This document shows positions 24,601-33,900 of a stretch of DNA of 64,000 nucleotides, piece after piece. The notes beneath the pieces are model-generated. The model was not told where the DNA came from. It searched no databases and saw only the letters and a list, made by a program, of their open reading frames with translations. The stretch is from Ovis canadensis (lineage: Eukaryota; Chordata; Mammalia; Artiodactyla; Bovidae), in the NCBI RefSeq assembly GCF_042477335.2, contig NC_091263.1, forward strand, positions 73,520,501 to 73,584,500. Direction: 5' to 3'. A program made the translations under genes and the position numbers. Each line of letters opens with the position of its first letter. The first letter of the stretch is position 1.

Positions 24601-27600
24601 GCAGGTCTTTGGCCGCTCCGAAGTACTTGTAGCCTCGATTTCCCGGGACTTCCTTCCCTTCGTGGTCCAGCATTTTAGGCCCAACTTTCTTATGGGGAAG
24701 GAAAAAGAGAAAATAGGTCTGGTCTGTAAACCCACTATTTCCACGTTTGCAGATATGCCTGAAGACAGTGATGCTAAAAGCAGCAGGTATTAATGGGCAC
24801 AGAAACACACTTTGGAACTGCCTAAACACCATTACAGTTTGTTCACGGGTGGAATATACTCTGCAGCCGACAGATGAAGGCTCGTGCGAAAACACTTACA
24901 CTGGCGGAGAAACTGCTTACAATACAATGTTAAGCGAAAAAAAAGAGAGCTTTAAAAGGTCGCAGAAGTCTAAATGACAGCTAGCAGAAGAAGAGCACAA
25001 ATGAGACACCCGGAAGATGGGACTCCCTCCGTTAAAAGCGATGGCGGCAACACCTGCAGGCCACAGGTGAGTCTGGACGAGGCTCTGAACTGCAGGGGAG
25101 AGGCCACGAGGCGTGGGACACGCTGAAACAGCCAGATGCCTGAACCAAAGGTGCACGCCCCTACAGGTGTTACCTTTACACCCGGGAAATAAGCATCAAC
25201 TGCTTTCACGTGAAACACCCCCAGAAGGAAACAGACGGAAACAGCACTACTGACGAGGAGCTTTTGCAGCCTTTCCAGGACGGGGAACAAGAGGCGCTGA
25301 CGCCGTCCGACAGGGAGCAAAACCAGCGTCACAGAAATAACGGGGATGCGGAGGCAACGTTCCCAGCAGGTGCCCAAGGCGTGGGAAGATAAACGCCTCG
25401 GCTGGGCCAGGCACTGACCTGAGAACTATGGCTCTGTGTTAAGAGGGGCCAGACTAATACACAGAAACGCCGCCCAGGGTTCTCACGCAGCTACACGGCA
25501 GTCCACTGACCAGACGTGACTGGTTCAAAGACCTGGGCAAACGGGGCAGGTCTGGGTCATGAAATCCACTATGCGGGCCACAATTACCAATTGTTAAAAA
25601 GCCAAAATAGAACAGCACAGGAAATTCCACAGTGCAGCAGCACCCGCCAGGAGCCTTTCCAGCACATCTTCGTGTACACAGCGACCGTGTGTGACTCACA
25701 GACACACACACAGGGTCACGGTCCTGAAAGCCGCAAAGTCACTGCGCCTCTAAACAGTCCAGAGGAAGAAAAGAATCCAGAGCAAGCACAGGGTGCCTGT
25801 CTCCAGGGCCCCTCAGGCACAGAAGCTGCAGTGGAAGGGCTGTCCCAATTCTCAAGGAGCTCAGAGACGCACGTGCGGTGCCAAGGCTGTCTCCATAAGG
25901 GGCCCGGGGAGACCGAGCGGCTCACCCTGGATGCCAGGCCCGCGCCGGGGACCTTCTACACCACTGGCCCTGTGCTTTCACGGCTCCCGTGTACACACAC
26001 CAGGCCCTTTCCAGGCTCCTCTCATTTCTCAAGGGCCTCGTCCAAGGCAGGCCTGCGGGGGCTGCAGGGAGACAGGACCCACCCTGCCTAGAAAGCCCCT
26101 GAGCCGGGCCCTGGGCTGCTGCTTACTTACCCCATAGTCAGGGCCGCCCAGCTCCTTGATCCGGACCTCCCAGTGTCCTTTCTCTCGCAGCAGCTTGTTA
26201 ATTTCATCATTCAGGTCGCGAATCCGGAATTCACCTAAACCAGCTAAGAAGAGAAAAATGTCGTATCATTTCCTGAAAAGACCGCCTCATGTCACACCCT
26301 TAGGAGTGTCAGCAGACCGCCTCATGTCACACCTGTAAGAGTGTCAATGCTGACAGAGGTGGGCAACGTGAAGACACTTCAGCTCACGAGGAAAACCATC
26401 CACACCGAAATCAAGGAAGGGTGACGATCGTGAACAGAGTTCCAGCGGCCCCAGAAAAACTCTGAAAAACGACTTCCTCCCCATTAGCAACCAGAGAAAT
26501 GCAAACTGAAGCTGTCCCGCAGCTCCATTTACACCAGCTCTGAGACATCACAGCTCAGCGGCGGGGCGCTCAGCGTCCAGGACACAGGGAGGCAGCGTCA
26601 GCAAGCAGCCTGCCGGTCCCCGGGAACACCTCTGACCAGGAGCCCACGGGGCGGATTTAAGGGGACAGCACAGGAGGCTGCCGAGGCGCTGTCACTGGCG
26701 ACCAGGGCGTCCTACCAGAGGTAGGAGGACGGTCAGGGGTCTCTGGTGTGCTGAAGCGAAGCACCCTGTGCCTACAGGGAGGGAGACGGCCTCCTCTCCT
26801 CCCCTGAACCGCTTCTGCTCCGTTGCCAGGTAGGCGGACCACACACGTGTGCCCCTATGTCTGGACTCCTTATTCTGTTCCCTGGTCTGTCTGTCTGTCT
26901 CTCACCAGGACCATGCGATCTTGATACCTTTAGCTTCACACTGAATCTTGAAATTAGATGCTACGGGTACTCCAGTTTTGATGCTACGGATACTCCAGTT
27001 TTGATACTATGGCTACTCCAGTTTAGATACTATGGGTGCTCCAGTCTTGATGCTACGGGTACTCCAGTCTTGATGCTACGGGTGCTCCAGTCTAGATACT
27101 ACGGGTGCTCCAGTCTAGATACTACGGGTGCTCCAGTCTAGATACTACGGGTGCTCCAGTCTTGATGCTACGGGTGCTCCAGTCTTGATGCTACGGGTGC
27201 TCCAGTTTAGATGCCACGGGTGCTCCAGTCTTGATGCCACGGGTGCTCCAGTCTTGATGCCACGGGTGCTCCAGTCTTGATGCCACGGGTGCTCCAGTCT
27301 TGATGCCACGGGTGCTCCAGTCTAGATGCCACGGGTGCTCCAGTCTAGATGCCACGGGTGCTCCAGTCTTGATGCCACGGGTGCTCCAGTCTTGATGCCA
27401 CGGGTGCTCCAGTCTTGATGCCACGGGTGCTCCAGTCTTGATGCCACGGGTGCTCCAGTCTTGATGCTACGGGTGCTCCAGTCTTGATGCTACGGGTGCT
27501 CCAGTTTTGTTCTTCAAAGTTCTCTTGGCCGCAGTCACATGGAATGGCAAAGCTGTAAACTTTACAGTTTGTCAACATAAACTGGAAAACCACGCTGGGG

Positions 27601-30600
27601 TTCTGTGATGGATTTTAAAAAGGAAAAGAACTGACCTCTTTCCGATGTTGAGTCTTCCCCTTCACAAACACTATCTACGTCTCCACTTCACTGGTTCTTT
27701 ACTGCCTGGCATCACTGCTTCCTAGTTTTCACCATACAGACCATGTGCGTATCTTACTAGATTTACACCTCAGTACTTCTTGCCTTTTGATGCTTCTGTA
27801 AGTAACACTGTGAAAGATGCTCTCGTTCCAGACCTTCCTGCCAGCACACAGAAATCAAACTGACTTTCTTTGTGTGGCCTTTCCAGTCTGCCATCTAGCT
27901 AAACTCAGTTCTCCGCTGTGGAAACCCTTCTGTGGATTCCTTGGGATTTCCTACACAGAAAATCAAGCCACCTCGGAAGAGAGCATTCTTCTTCCCTTCC
28001 AGTCTTTGGGTCTTTCATCTTCTCCTCTCGCTTTACTGCACTGGCCAGGAGTTCCAGTGCAAGACTGAACGGAAGGCGTGAGGAAGGCATCTTCACCTTG
28101 TTCCTGATCTCAACCTTGCAGCATTCAGCGTGATGTTCGCTACAGGCTTTTTGGTGGAAGTGTTTTATCAGGGAAAGGAAGCAGTTCTGGTTTACTCCCA
28201 GTTAGCTGAGCTTTTATGAATGAATGATAAACTTTGTCAAACACTTCTGCATCTGCTGAGATGACACGGCTTTCCTTCTTTAAATTGACGACGCAGTGAA
28301 TTGACTTTTGAGCGCTGTATCAACCGTGCAATCCTTTGCTGAGGCCTTTATGGCCAAATTCCGGAAAGAATGTTGTCTGGAGTCTTTCCTCTTCTTGTAA
28401 TGTCTTTTTCTGATTTCAGGGTCAAGGGCACACACACCAGAATATGTAAGAAAGTAAACCAGGAAGGGTTCCTTCTCCACTCTTCTGGGAGAAGCTGTAG
28501 AGCTGGTACTTCTTAAATATCTGAACTGGCCAGGGGAGCCATCTGGGTCTGGACTCTTCTTTGCTGGAAAGTTTTTAACTATGAATTCAATTTCTCTAAT
28601 AAATGAAGCCCCCTCCAGATAGCATGAAATTCCCAGGGGTGGGTGGAGGGGGCTGGAGGGGTGACACTGCCGACGGTTAGGGAGCACTGTTTTGTTAGCA
28701 CGTGTCTTTTTAGGAGGCCCGTCTCATCTACGTTGCTGAGTGAAGGCGCTGAAGTTGTGTCTAGTGTTCCCTCATCCTCTGATGGTTAGAGCGTAGTGGC
28801 GTTCCCGATTTCATTCTTGCTGTTACTAATCTGTGTCTTTTTTTCCTGATCATCTAACTGGACTAGAAGTTTATCGATTTCACTGAACCCACTTTTGCCC
28901 TACTTTCTCTGCTCGTCTTCTGTCTGTTTCCTCCCTTCTGTTTACTCTGGAATTAATTTGCTCTTCCTTTTGGTTTCTTAGGGGAGAAGCTGGGATCACT
29001 GACTTGATATCTTTCTTATTTTATTTTACTTTAATGCTATAAAATTTCATCTAAGCATTGCTTTTTTCATACCCTGAATTGTGACATTACATTTTCATTC
29101 AAGTAAAAATAGTTTCTAATTTTCTCGAGGTTTTTACTTTAGGTATATGGGTTGTTTAGAAGTATGTTTAATTTCTAAATATTTAGGAAGTTGCCAGGTA
29201 TCTTTCTGTAACCGATTTCTACATTAACTGTGTTTTAATTAGTGAATTATACTTTGCAAAATTTTAATTATTTTATGTTTACTAGCATTTATTTTACAAT
29301 CCAAAATATGCTCTATCTTGGTGAGTATTCCATTTCCTCTTCAAAAAGAAAGTGCACTCTTCTTTGTGAGGTGAGTGCTCTATACATGGCAAGTAGCTCA
29401 AGCTGACTGATACCACTGCTCAGCTCTTTGTCCTTACTCCTGTTCCACCAACCACTGAGACGGGGCTGACGTCTCCACGCCTAACTGTGGAAGTGAGAAT
29501 CAAGCACTTTAAAGAGAGAGGCTGGCTTACCATTCTGAATTTGAGCCACTTTTTTTGAGATCTCTCCAATGATCTACGAGAAAAATAAAAGGTAATACAT
29601 CGTTATGACTTCTGAATAAGTCTGAAAACATAAGAAATATCTAATTAAAAGTGCTCAGAAACGTGGTTTAAGAGTCACGCAGGTAATAAAATTCCGAGCC
29701 TTGCTATTTCTGCTGAGATCGAGCTCGCCCAGACCGCACCTGCCGTCTCCATTTCTCGGCTTTAGGCAGCTCAGTACATTCCGAGGCAAGGAAGGGCCTT
29801 CGCTCCTAAGGAAAAGCAAAACACACACGTTGCCACAATCTTATATGAAATTACAAGCTTCGTGCAACAGTCACAACTGATTCCGGCCTGAAGCCTCAAA
29901 TGTGTAACAGTCTAAAGACATCCGCAGCTTCAGTCCCCAGTGGTTTTCATCAAGCCTTAAGGCTCACTCTGCAGTCTCTCCATAGGAAATAACTGCACAG
30001 GCAAAAACACCCCCCGTGTCGCACCTGGGATGGAGGCCAATACTCAATGTAAAAGCCCACTGCACTTGGCCATGACCGTGAGCAAAGCGGGGGTTAATCC
30101 GAGTCTAACTTTGTCAGCCCTCGGGATCCGTGGTTCCTCTGCAACCACAGATTCAACCAACCACAACTCTGTAGCTCCACAGTAGTTACTGTTGAACAAT
30201 ATCTGTGAATAAGTGAATCCACGCAGAGATGCGAAGTGCACCTGGCTATGCCCATCCCGTGGCACGCTGGCACTACCTTCAGCAGCGACAGCGGTCAGTG
30301 TCTAGAACAAGCGCACACATGCGCGGCTGTGTGTACACAGGAGTATGCGTGGGTGCGGGGGCAGGTGAGAGGACACTTTTAAAAACAAAACGAAAATACT
30401 CGAAGAACAGCATATGCTACCCCTAATCTGGCTGAGTCTCCACGGGCGGAGGTCACCCGCTGGTCTCAGGTTAGAGCTGCTTCCCAGAGCACAGCTCACT
30501 TTCTACTACTCAGCATGAGCCCGGGCTGGGGTAACAGGGAGACCCAAGCATCCCATCACCAAGGGTACAAATCATCACGCAGCCCCCGCGACAGGGAGCG

Positions 30601-33299
30601 TCACCCGGGCCTCAGGCGAACAGACTCTTAGGAGACAGGGAAGCGGAGACGAGAAGAGGAGGGTCTGGAGTCTGCCCGCGCTCACCATCCCTCCTACTGG
30701 AAAACTCACGAGGAAGCTTGAAACCAACCTTTACTTTCCCCTCTTCCAGCTGAGCCTGGCGAAATCTTGCTAAGGCCGTCCTACCGGGAAGAGAGAAGAC
30801 CGTTAGACCCTGCTCACAGGTCTCTCATCACCCAAGTCCTGGGTGGGCAGATCTGCTCGAGACGTTAGCTGCCACCCCTCACTCACATACGCACATACGC
30901 ACTGCTGTCAAGAACCCAGAGACATCGTGGCTTTCCACGTTCCAAAGAGCAGCGTTCATAAGGACGTGTTCCTGAACACCCCGTATCCCCTCTACCCACA
31001 TGGCAGGTAAGGACTGTGGGAAACTCAGCATCCCGCTGCGGTGTTAAAAACACGGATGAGAAGGGCTGCCGCCGTCACAGCCCAGCCTCCCCTTCAGCGT
31101 AAGTTCTGGGAGCAGTGAGAAAACACTTCGGGGGAGATAAATACGTGGGCAGATACACGCACGCTGCTTCAACACAGGGACAGGAAGAGATGTGTACCCG
31201 AAGACCAAACAGAAACAGAGCTCCAAGCTGGCAGTTAAGCAGCATAAAATCTGCAGACAAAAGGGACTGGATACTTACATGGCCTTTTCCGCGTTTCGGG
31301 CCTAAAACGGAAAGAGAGGGGAAGAAAAACAACCATGTTTTAAAGAGCTATTTCTTTTACTTTTTAGAAAAAGGTTTTATTTAAAGAAAAGCTTCCTCAG
31401 GACACAGCCAGAACCATGAGCACAGCAAATAACAACAAAAATCAGAAGACGCCCAGATACCGCGACTCGACTCAGCCGCTCTCCCTACCTAGATTCCTCC
31501 ACTGCGACCACGCCCTTCCATCTGGCCACGCCCCCTTCAGAATCCACCGGAGCCATCATCATCCCAGACAATTCTCCTGTCAGCCCTTCTTCCCAGCTCG
31601 GCTGCTCCCCTTTGTCTGGGTCTGTATCTACCAGGCACTTTCCACCCAGCGTCACAACTCTCTGTTCCCTGCCAGTGGAACTTGAGGAAGGAAAGACTGG
31701 CTTTTACAAGGGAGTTTTATGGAAAGATTGTTGCACTTAGGGCAAGCCACTTATCCCTGAAACACAGCGTCGGGCAGGGAGCACGTTTTCTCGGTTCCAG
31801 TATAAGGGGAGCACGTGCTGAGTGCAGGGCCTGAGTGTCATTCTCCTCTCTCCCACTTAGCATCCCTGAGAAATCCTCTCTCAGGCTCAACTTTCCCACC
31901 TCTAGGCAGGGATGGGAACTTTTACCTCACAGAGGCGTCAGGATGGTTCAATCAGACAAATACATGAGGACGTCAGCGGTGCAGTAAACAGGTGCTCAGA
32001 AAGTGTGAGCTCCACTTAAGTCTTTCTGACTTTTTCTTCCAAGTGACAGAGAAATAAATTCGCTAAGTGCTTGGTAGATAAATAAACACGACATCTACTA
32101 AGGAAAGAAACAGAGAGGCTCTCCCAGGAGAAGCTGCCTTCTTGAAGGTTGAGGTTGTGTCCTACCTACTTCAAAGCCTACAGAGTCTCAGTATCCAATG
32201 TAATTTGTGAAACACCATGCTGGGCACTAGGAATCTGGCCACGGTCCTTCCTTTTGGGGGAAGTCAGAGGAACCTTCCTCCCCAGCACAATGAGTCACTT
32301 GACAAGGGCATGTAACCAGGGCCCCAACTCAGTGGACATCTGTGCCTGCTGTTTCCTCACCCAGTCGTGTCCGACTCTTCGTGACCCCATGGACTGCACG
32401 CCAGGCTTCCCTGTCCTTCACTATCTCACAGAGTCGGCGATGCCATCCAACCCTCTCATCCTCACTTGCCCTCTCTCCTCCTGCCCACAGTCCTTCAGGG
32501 CCTCCCTGGTGGTAAAGAATCCGCCTGCAATGCAGGAGACCCAGGTTCGTTCCCTGAGATGTCCTGGAGAAGGGAATAGGTACCCACTCCAATATTCTTG
32601 CCTGGAGAATCCCATGGCTATAGTCCACAGGGACACAAAGGGTTGGGCAGGACTGAGAGGCTAACACTTTCAATGGACATGAATTCGGGCAAACTCAGGG
32701 AGGGAGTGGAGGACAGGGGAGCCCGGAGTGTTGCGGTCCACGGGTGTACAAAGAGTCGAACACGACTGAGCAAGGGAACAACAATGCAATCCAGGGTTAT
32801 GGAAACCCACAGAAAGGAGTGTGTGTGAGGGCCACAGTTTGCCAGAAGCATCCAAAGCCAGGGCCCCTTCTCCTCTGCCAGGGAACGGAGAGAGGAGACT
32901 CCCTACGCTTGTCACAGTTCGGAAACGAGAGCCTGCGGGCGGAGGCGGCCAGTGCGAAGGAGCAATGGGGGGCGGGGGGCATATTCTCCCAGGGCTGGAG
33001 AGCGGAGACGGCTGCTCTCTGCGCACTGGTTTCTCATCAACCGACAGACTTCCACGACGCCTTCGATAACTTCGGCGCCGAGCTCCTCGCACGGGCGCTT
33101 CGCTTGGTGAGAACGTCACGGTCACCAGCGGACCCGCGCGTCCTCCCGTCCCCGGACCCTGCCCTCGGGGGGCCGCCCCCGCCCCCTCCGGCCTCCCGCG
33201 GCGGGAAGGCCCTGTGTCCCGAACGCGGGCGCCGGAGCCCCCGGGCGCCCCGGCCCCGGCCCGCCGCTCTCCTCCCTCGCTCCCCGCCCCGCTCACCAT
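18535..33299 (-). CDS. ISY1: ISY1, spliceosome-associated splicing factor (11 exons)
   Basis: ISY1 is a nuclear protein of the Isy1 family, a NineTeen/Prp19-associated component of activated and catalytic spliceosomes, also linked to pri-miRNA processing. The CDS joins 33,297-33,299, 31,279-31,301, 30,729-30,780, 29,740-29,805, 29,531-29,573, 26,131-26,243, 24,571-24,688, 21,855-21,977, 20,940-21,058, 18,886-18,972 and 18,535-18,642. All splice sites are GT-AG and the sum is 855 nt, giving 284 residues (human 285 as I recall). The product starts [19 protein letters not shown]. It contains ELFEKEPLPPPRKT and the acidic [15 protein letters not shown] segment, then a Glu-rich stretch (about residues 194-215), and ends ARRLLGC. 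The last residue is Cys, whereas I recall Tyr in human. Exon 1 contributes only the ATG. The gene has a CpG promoter and ends at an ATTAAA signal. Flanking genes on the same strand are RAB43 and CNBP. Confidence 0.97.
18886..18972 (-). CDS. ISY1: ISY1 exon 10
   Basis: Acceptor cttgcag|TCTGACG, donor CAGGAG|gtagga. 87 nt in phase 0, encoding [14 protein letters not shown] then [15 protein letters not shown]. The second half matches the well-conserved ISY1 segment; the Gly/Asp linker before it differs from the human sequence as I recall it. Confidence 0.96.
19248..19425 (-). mobile_element. Bov-tA SINE in ISY1 intron 9
   Basis: 'caccccatggactgaagccc', 'ccagaataccagagtgggtt' and a tRNA-like head ending near 19,423 place a Bov-tA on the minus strand, i.e. 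in the sense orientation of ISY1. Confidence 0.8.
20940..21058 (-). CDS. ISY1: ISY1 exon 9 (acidic segment)
   Basis: Acceptor gtctgcag|ACAGAGCC, donor GAGGAG|gtaggg. 119 nt. It encodes [19 protein letters not shown] followed by an acidic run with interspersed Ala and Gly, then DIYAVAEEE. The codon spanning the junction with exon 8 is C|AC (His), where human ISY1 has Leu as I recall it. The acceptor choice is fixed by the frame. Confidence 0.95.
21260..21740 (+). mobile_element. L1 3' end in ISY1 intron 8
   Basis: The plus strand carries the end of L1 ORF2/3' UTR ('gcaattccattcctgggctc', 'ggtgaatgaagagacacacg', 'ctgtacatcaactaagcttc'). It is antisense to ISY1 and lies about 115 bp from exon 8, on its downstream side. 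Confidence 0.7.
21855..21977 (-). CDS. ISY1: ISY1 exon 8
   Basis: Acceptor tctttcag|CACTTCC, donor AAGAAAC|gtaggt. 123 nt. It encodes (P)[20 protein letters not shown] and then [20 protein letters not shown], the most recognisable ISY1 block. Confidence 0.97.
22961..23046. repeat. 43-bp tandem duplication
   Basis: There are two adjacent copies with a 43-bp period (starts 22,961 and 23,004). Each begins gagctgggatc and contains gacctgcacgggc; they differ by a few bases. The duplication is in ISY1 intron 7. Confidence 0.85.
23795..23895 (+). mobile_element. tRNA-Glu-derived SINE (CHR-type), degenerate
   Basis: 'ggcccaggttcagttcccag' followed by 'gagccgagatcccacaggag' and an A-rich tail marks a diverged CHR-type copy in ISY1 intron 7. 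Confidence 0.55.
24220..24330. repeat. Degenerate C-rich tandem repeat
   Basis: Short units around 'ccccacagcgcc' and 'gcgcccacagcgcctcc' recur several times. The period is irregular (about 11-16 bp). It is in ISY1 intron 7. Confidence 0.5.
24571..24688 (-). CDS. ISY1: ISY1 exon 7
   Basis: Acceptor cccataag|AAAGTTGG, donor AAAGAGC|gtgagt. 118 nt. It encodes [20 protein letters not shown] and then [19 protein letters not shown], conserved Isy1-family sequence. Confidence 0.97.
24790..25000 (+). mobile_element. L1 3' region relic
   Basis: 'ggaatatactctgcagccga' and 'tacaatgttaagcgaaaaa' resemble the L1 3' region. It is diverged, in ISY1 intron 6. Confidence 0.45.
26131..26243 (-). CDS. ISY1: ISY1 exon 6
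   Basis: Acceptor tcttcttag|CTGG, donor TATGGG|gtaagt. 113 nt. It encodes (A)[18 protein letters not shown] and then [19 protein letters not shown]. Confidence 0.97.
26280..26349. repeat. 35-bp tandem duplication next to ISY1 exon 6 acceptor
   Basis: There are two copies with a 35-bp period (starts 26,280 and 26,315) sharing 'gaccgcctcatgtcacac' and 'gagtgtca'. On the minus strand they lie about 37-106 nt upstream of the exon 6 3' splice site. Confidence 0.85.
26845..29340 (-). mobile_element. L1 ORF2 relic in ISY1 intron 5
   Basis: The plus strand is antisense L1 ORF2 over about 2.5 kb. Recognisable pieces include a minus-strand frame with [20 protein letters not shown] (about 28,530-28,590), the equivalent of the conserved L1 reverse-transcriptase segment. 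They also include the antisense stretches 'ctggccaggagttccagtgc' (about 28,040) and 'gaccatgcgatcttgatacc' (about 26,910). It carries many stops and indels and is non-functional. It lies in the same orientation as ISY1 and hosts the 23-bp minisatellite. Confidence 0.85.
26957..27508. repeat. 23-bp minisatellite, 24 units, inside L1 relic
   Basis: There are exactly 24 units of 23 bp with no indels. The typical unit is gatgctacgggtgctccagt followed by ctt. Units 1-3 are the most diverged (tactccagtttt types), units 4-11 carry gatgctac or gatactac, units 12-22 all carry gatgccac, and units 23-24 return to gatgctac. The outer flanks remain aligned to antisense L1 ORF2 ('cttgaaatta' on the left, 'gttcttcaaagttctcttgg' on the right), so one 23-bp L1 segment was the founder. 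Because 23 is not a multiple of 3, chance frames show a 23-residue periodicity. Confidence 0.97.
29531..29573 (-). CDS. ISY1: ISY1 exon 5
   Basis: Acceptor tctcgtag|ATCATTGG, donor CAGAATG|gtaagc. 43 nt. It encodes [14 protein letters not shown]. Confidence 0.96.
29740..29805 (-). CDS. ISY1: ISY1 exon 4
   Basis: Acceptor ttccttag|GAGCGAAG, donor CGGCAG|gtgcgg (a weaker donor). 66 nt. It encodes [18 protein letters not shown] then WRRQ. Confidence 0.96.
30729..30780 (-). CDS. ISY1: ISY1 exon 3
   Basis: Acceptor cccggtag|GACGGCC, donor GTAAAG|gttggt (a weak donor at +3/+4). 52 nt. It encodes (M)[17 protein letters not shown]. Confidence 0.95.
31279..31301 (-). CDS. ISY1: ISY1 exon 2 (23-nt microexon)
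   Basis: Acceptor ccgttttag|GCCCGAAA, donor GGCCAT|gtaagt. It is only 23 nt, encoding ARNAEKA and the first two bases of the next Met codon. It is required to link the ATG-only first exon to the frame of exon 3. Confidence 0.95.
31855..32020 (+). mobile_element. MIR relic
   Basis: 'ggctcaactttcccacctct', 'acctcacagaggcgtcagga' and 'aggtgctcagaaagtg' follow the MIR order in sense on the plus strand. It is in ISY1 intron 1. Confidence 0.6.
32350..32497 (-). mobile_element. BovB 3'-end fragment
   Basis: The antisense BovB terminus ('cagtcgtgtccgactcttcg', 'agtcggcgatgccatccaac') is cut off at a Bov-tA. It is in ISY1 intron 1. Confidence 0.7.
32498..32672 (+). mobile_element. Bov-tA SINE in ISY1 intron 1
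   Basis: 'gcctccctggtggtaaagaa', 'tgcaatgcaggagacccagg' and 'attcttgcctggagaatccc' mark a full-length-like Bov-tA on the plus strand. Confidence 0.85.
32673..32790 (+). mobile_element. BovA/BovB 3'-end fragment
   Basis: The sense BovB terminus ('ggacatgaattcgggcaaac', 'caaagagtcgaacacgactg') lies directly after the Bov-tA and opposite to the fragment at 32,350-32,497. Confidence 0.7.
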
Positions 33300-33900
33300 G
33301 CTGCGAGGGAGCGCGCCGCCCTCAGGCCGCGCGGCACCGGCCCACGGATCTCCGCCGCCCCGGGAGCGGCCAATTCGGACGGGAACTGAAGGTTCTAGCC
33401 TTCCCGAACCACCGGCTTTCCAGTCGGAAGAATAACTAAGGGACCGGAAGTGAGGAACCGGAAGCGAAACTCAATTGACCTGGGGACGGGAAGGAAGTGC
33501 AGGCGTGCTCCCGTCGGCAGCCTTCCCTGGGCGTCAGGGCGTCGCACCGACGTGTGCGCACGAAAATTAGGGGCGCGGCAGAACTGCGCTTGCGCAATGG
33601 AACGGAAGCGTCTCCGACTCGGACCGCCGTGGTGGTGCTGGTATTGCTCTCGCGATAACAACGGCGAGATTTCCCGTGATAACTCGCGGCCCCGCCGTCT
33701 TGTGTGAGGCTGCAGGGGCCGTGGCTGCTCCAGGAGGTTCGTGTCCCTGCTGCCCCGTCACGTCCTGGGAGCGGAGACACGCCGCCGGGAGTATCTCGTC
33801 CTCAGCCCTCTGAGTGGACGGGGGGCCCTCCCGCGGCCCGCGTGCTCGCCAGTGGCTGGAGGCTGCTTCGCCTCGTCAGTTCCCCCTCTTTTCAGGCGTT
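33050..33900 (-). promoter_or_regulatory. ISY1: CpG-type promoter of ISY1, divergent-looking
   Basis: This CpG-rich segment flanks exon 1 and has no TATA box. Upstream of the ATG it contains two exact ETS-type CCGGAAG motifs at 33,444-33,452 and 33,458-33,466, with a third GGAA site at about 33,424. An NRF1-type palindrome GCGCTTGCGC lies at 33,586-33,595 and a TCTCGCGAT element at 33,648-33,656. These are typical of housekeeping bidirectional promoters. The ISY1 TSS probably lies at about 33,330-33,440. Confidence 0.75.
33297..33420 (-). other. ISY1: ISY1 exon 1: 5' UTR plus start codon
   Basis: The only coding bases are the ATG at 33,299-33,297, directly followed by the donor gtgagc. The rest is 5' UTR. 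The upper limit is inferred from the motif positions, not observed. Confidence 0.8.

Noticed and set aside
26957-27508. CRISPR-like regular repeat
   Set aside because: Units are directly adjacent with no unique spacers, and the context is a vertebrate intron.
28280-28687. 135-codon minus-strand frame with a KKSPDPDG motif
   Set aside because: It is an L1 ORF2 remnant in ISY1 intron 5, surrounded by stops and frameshifts.
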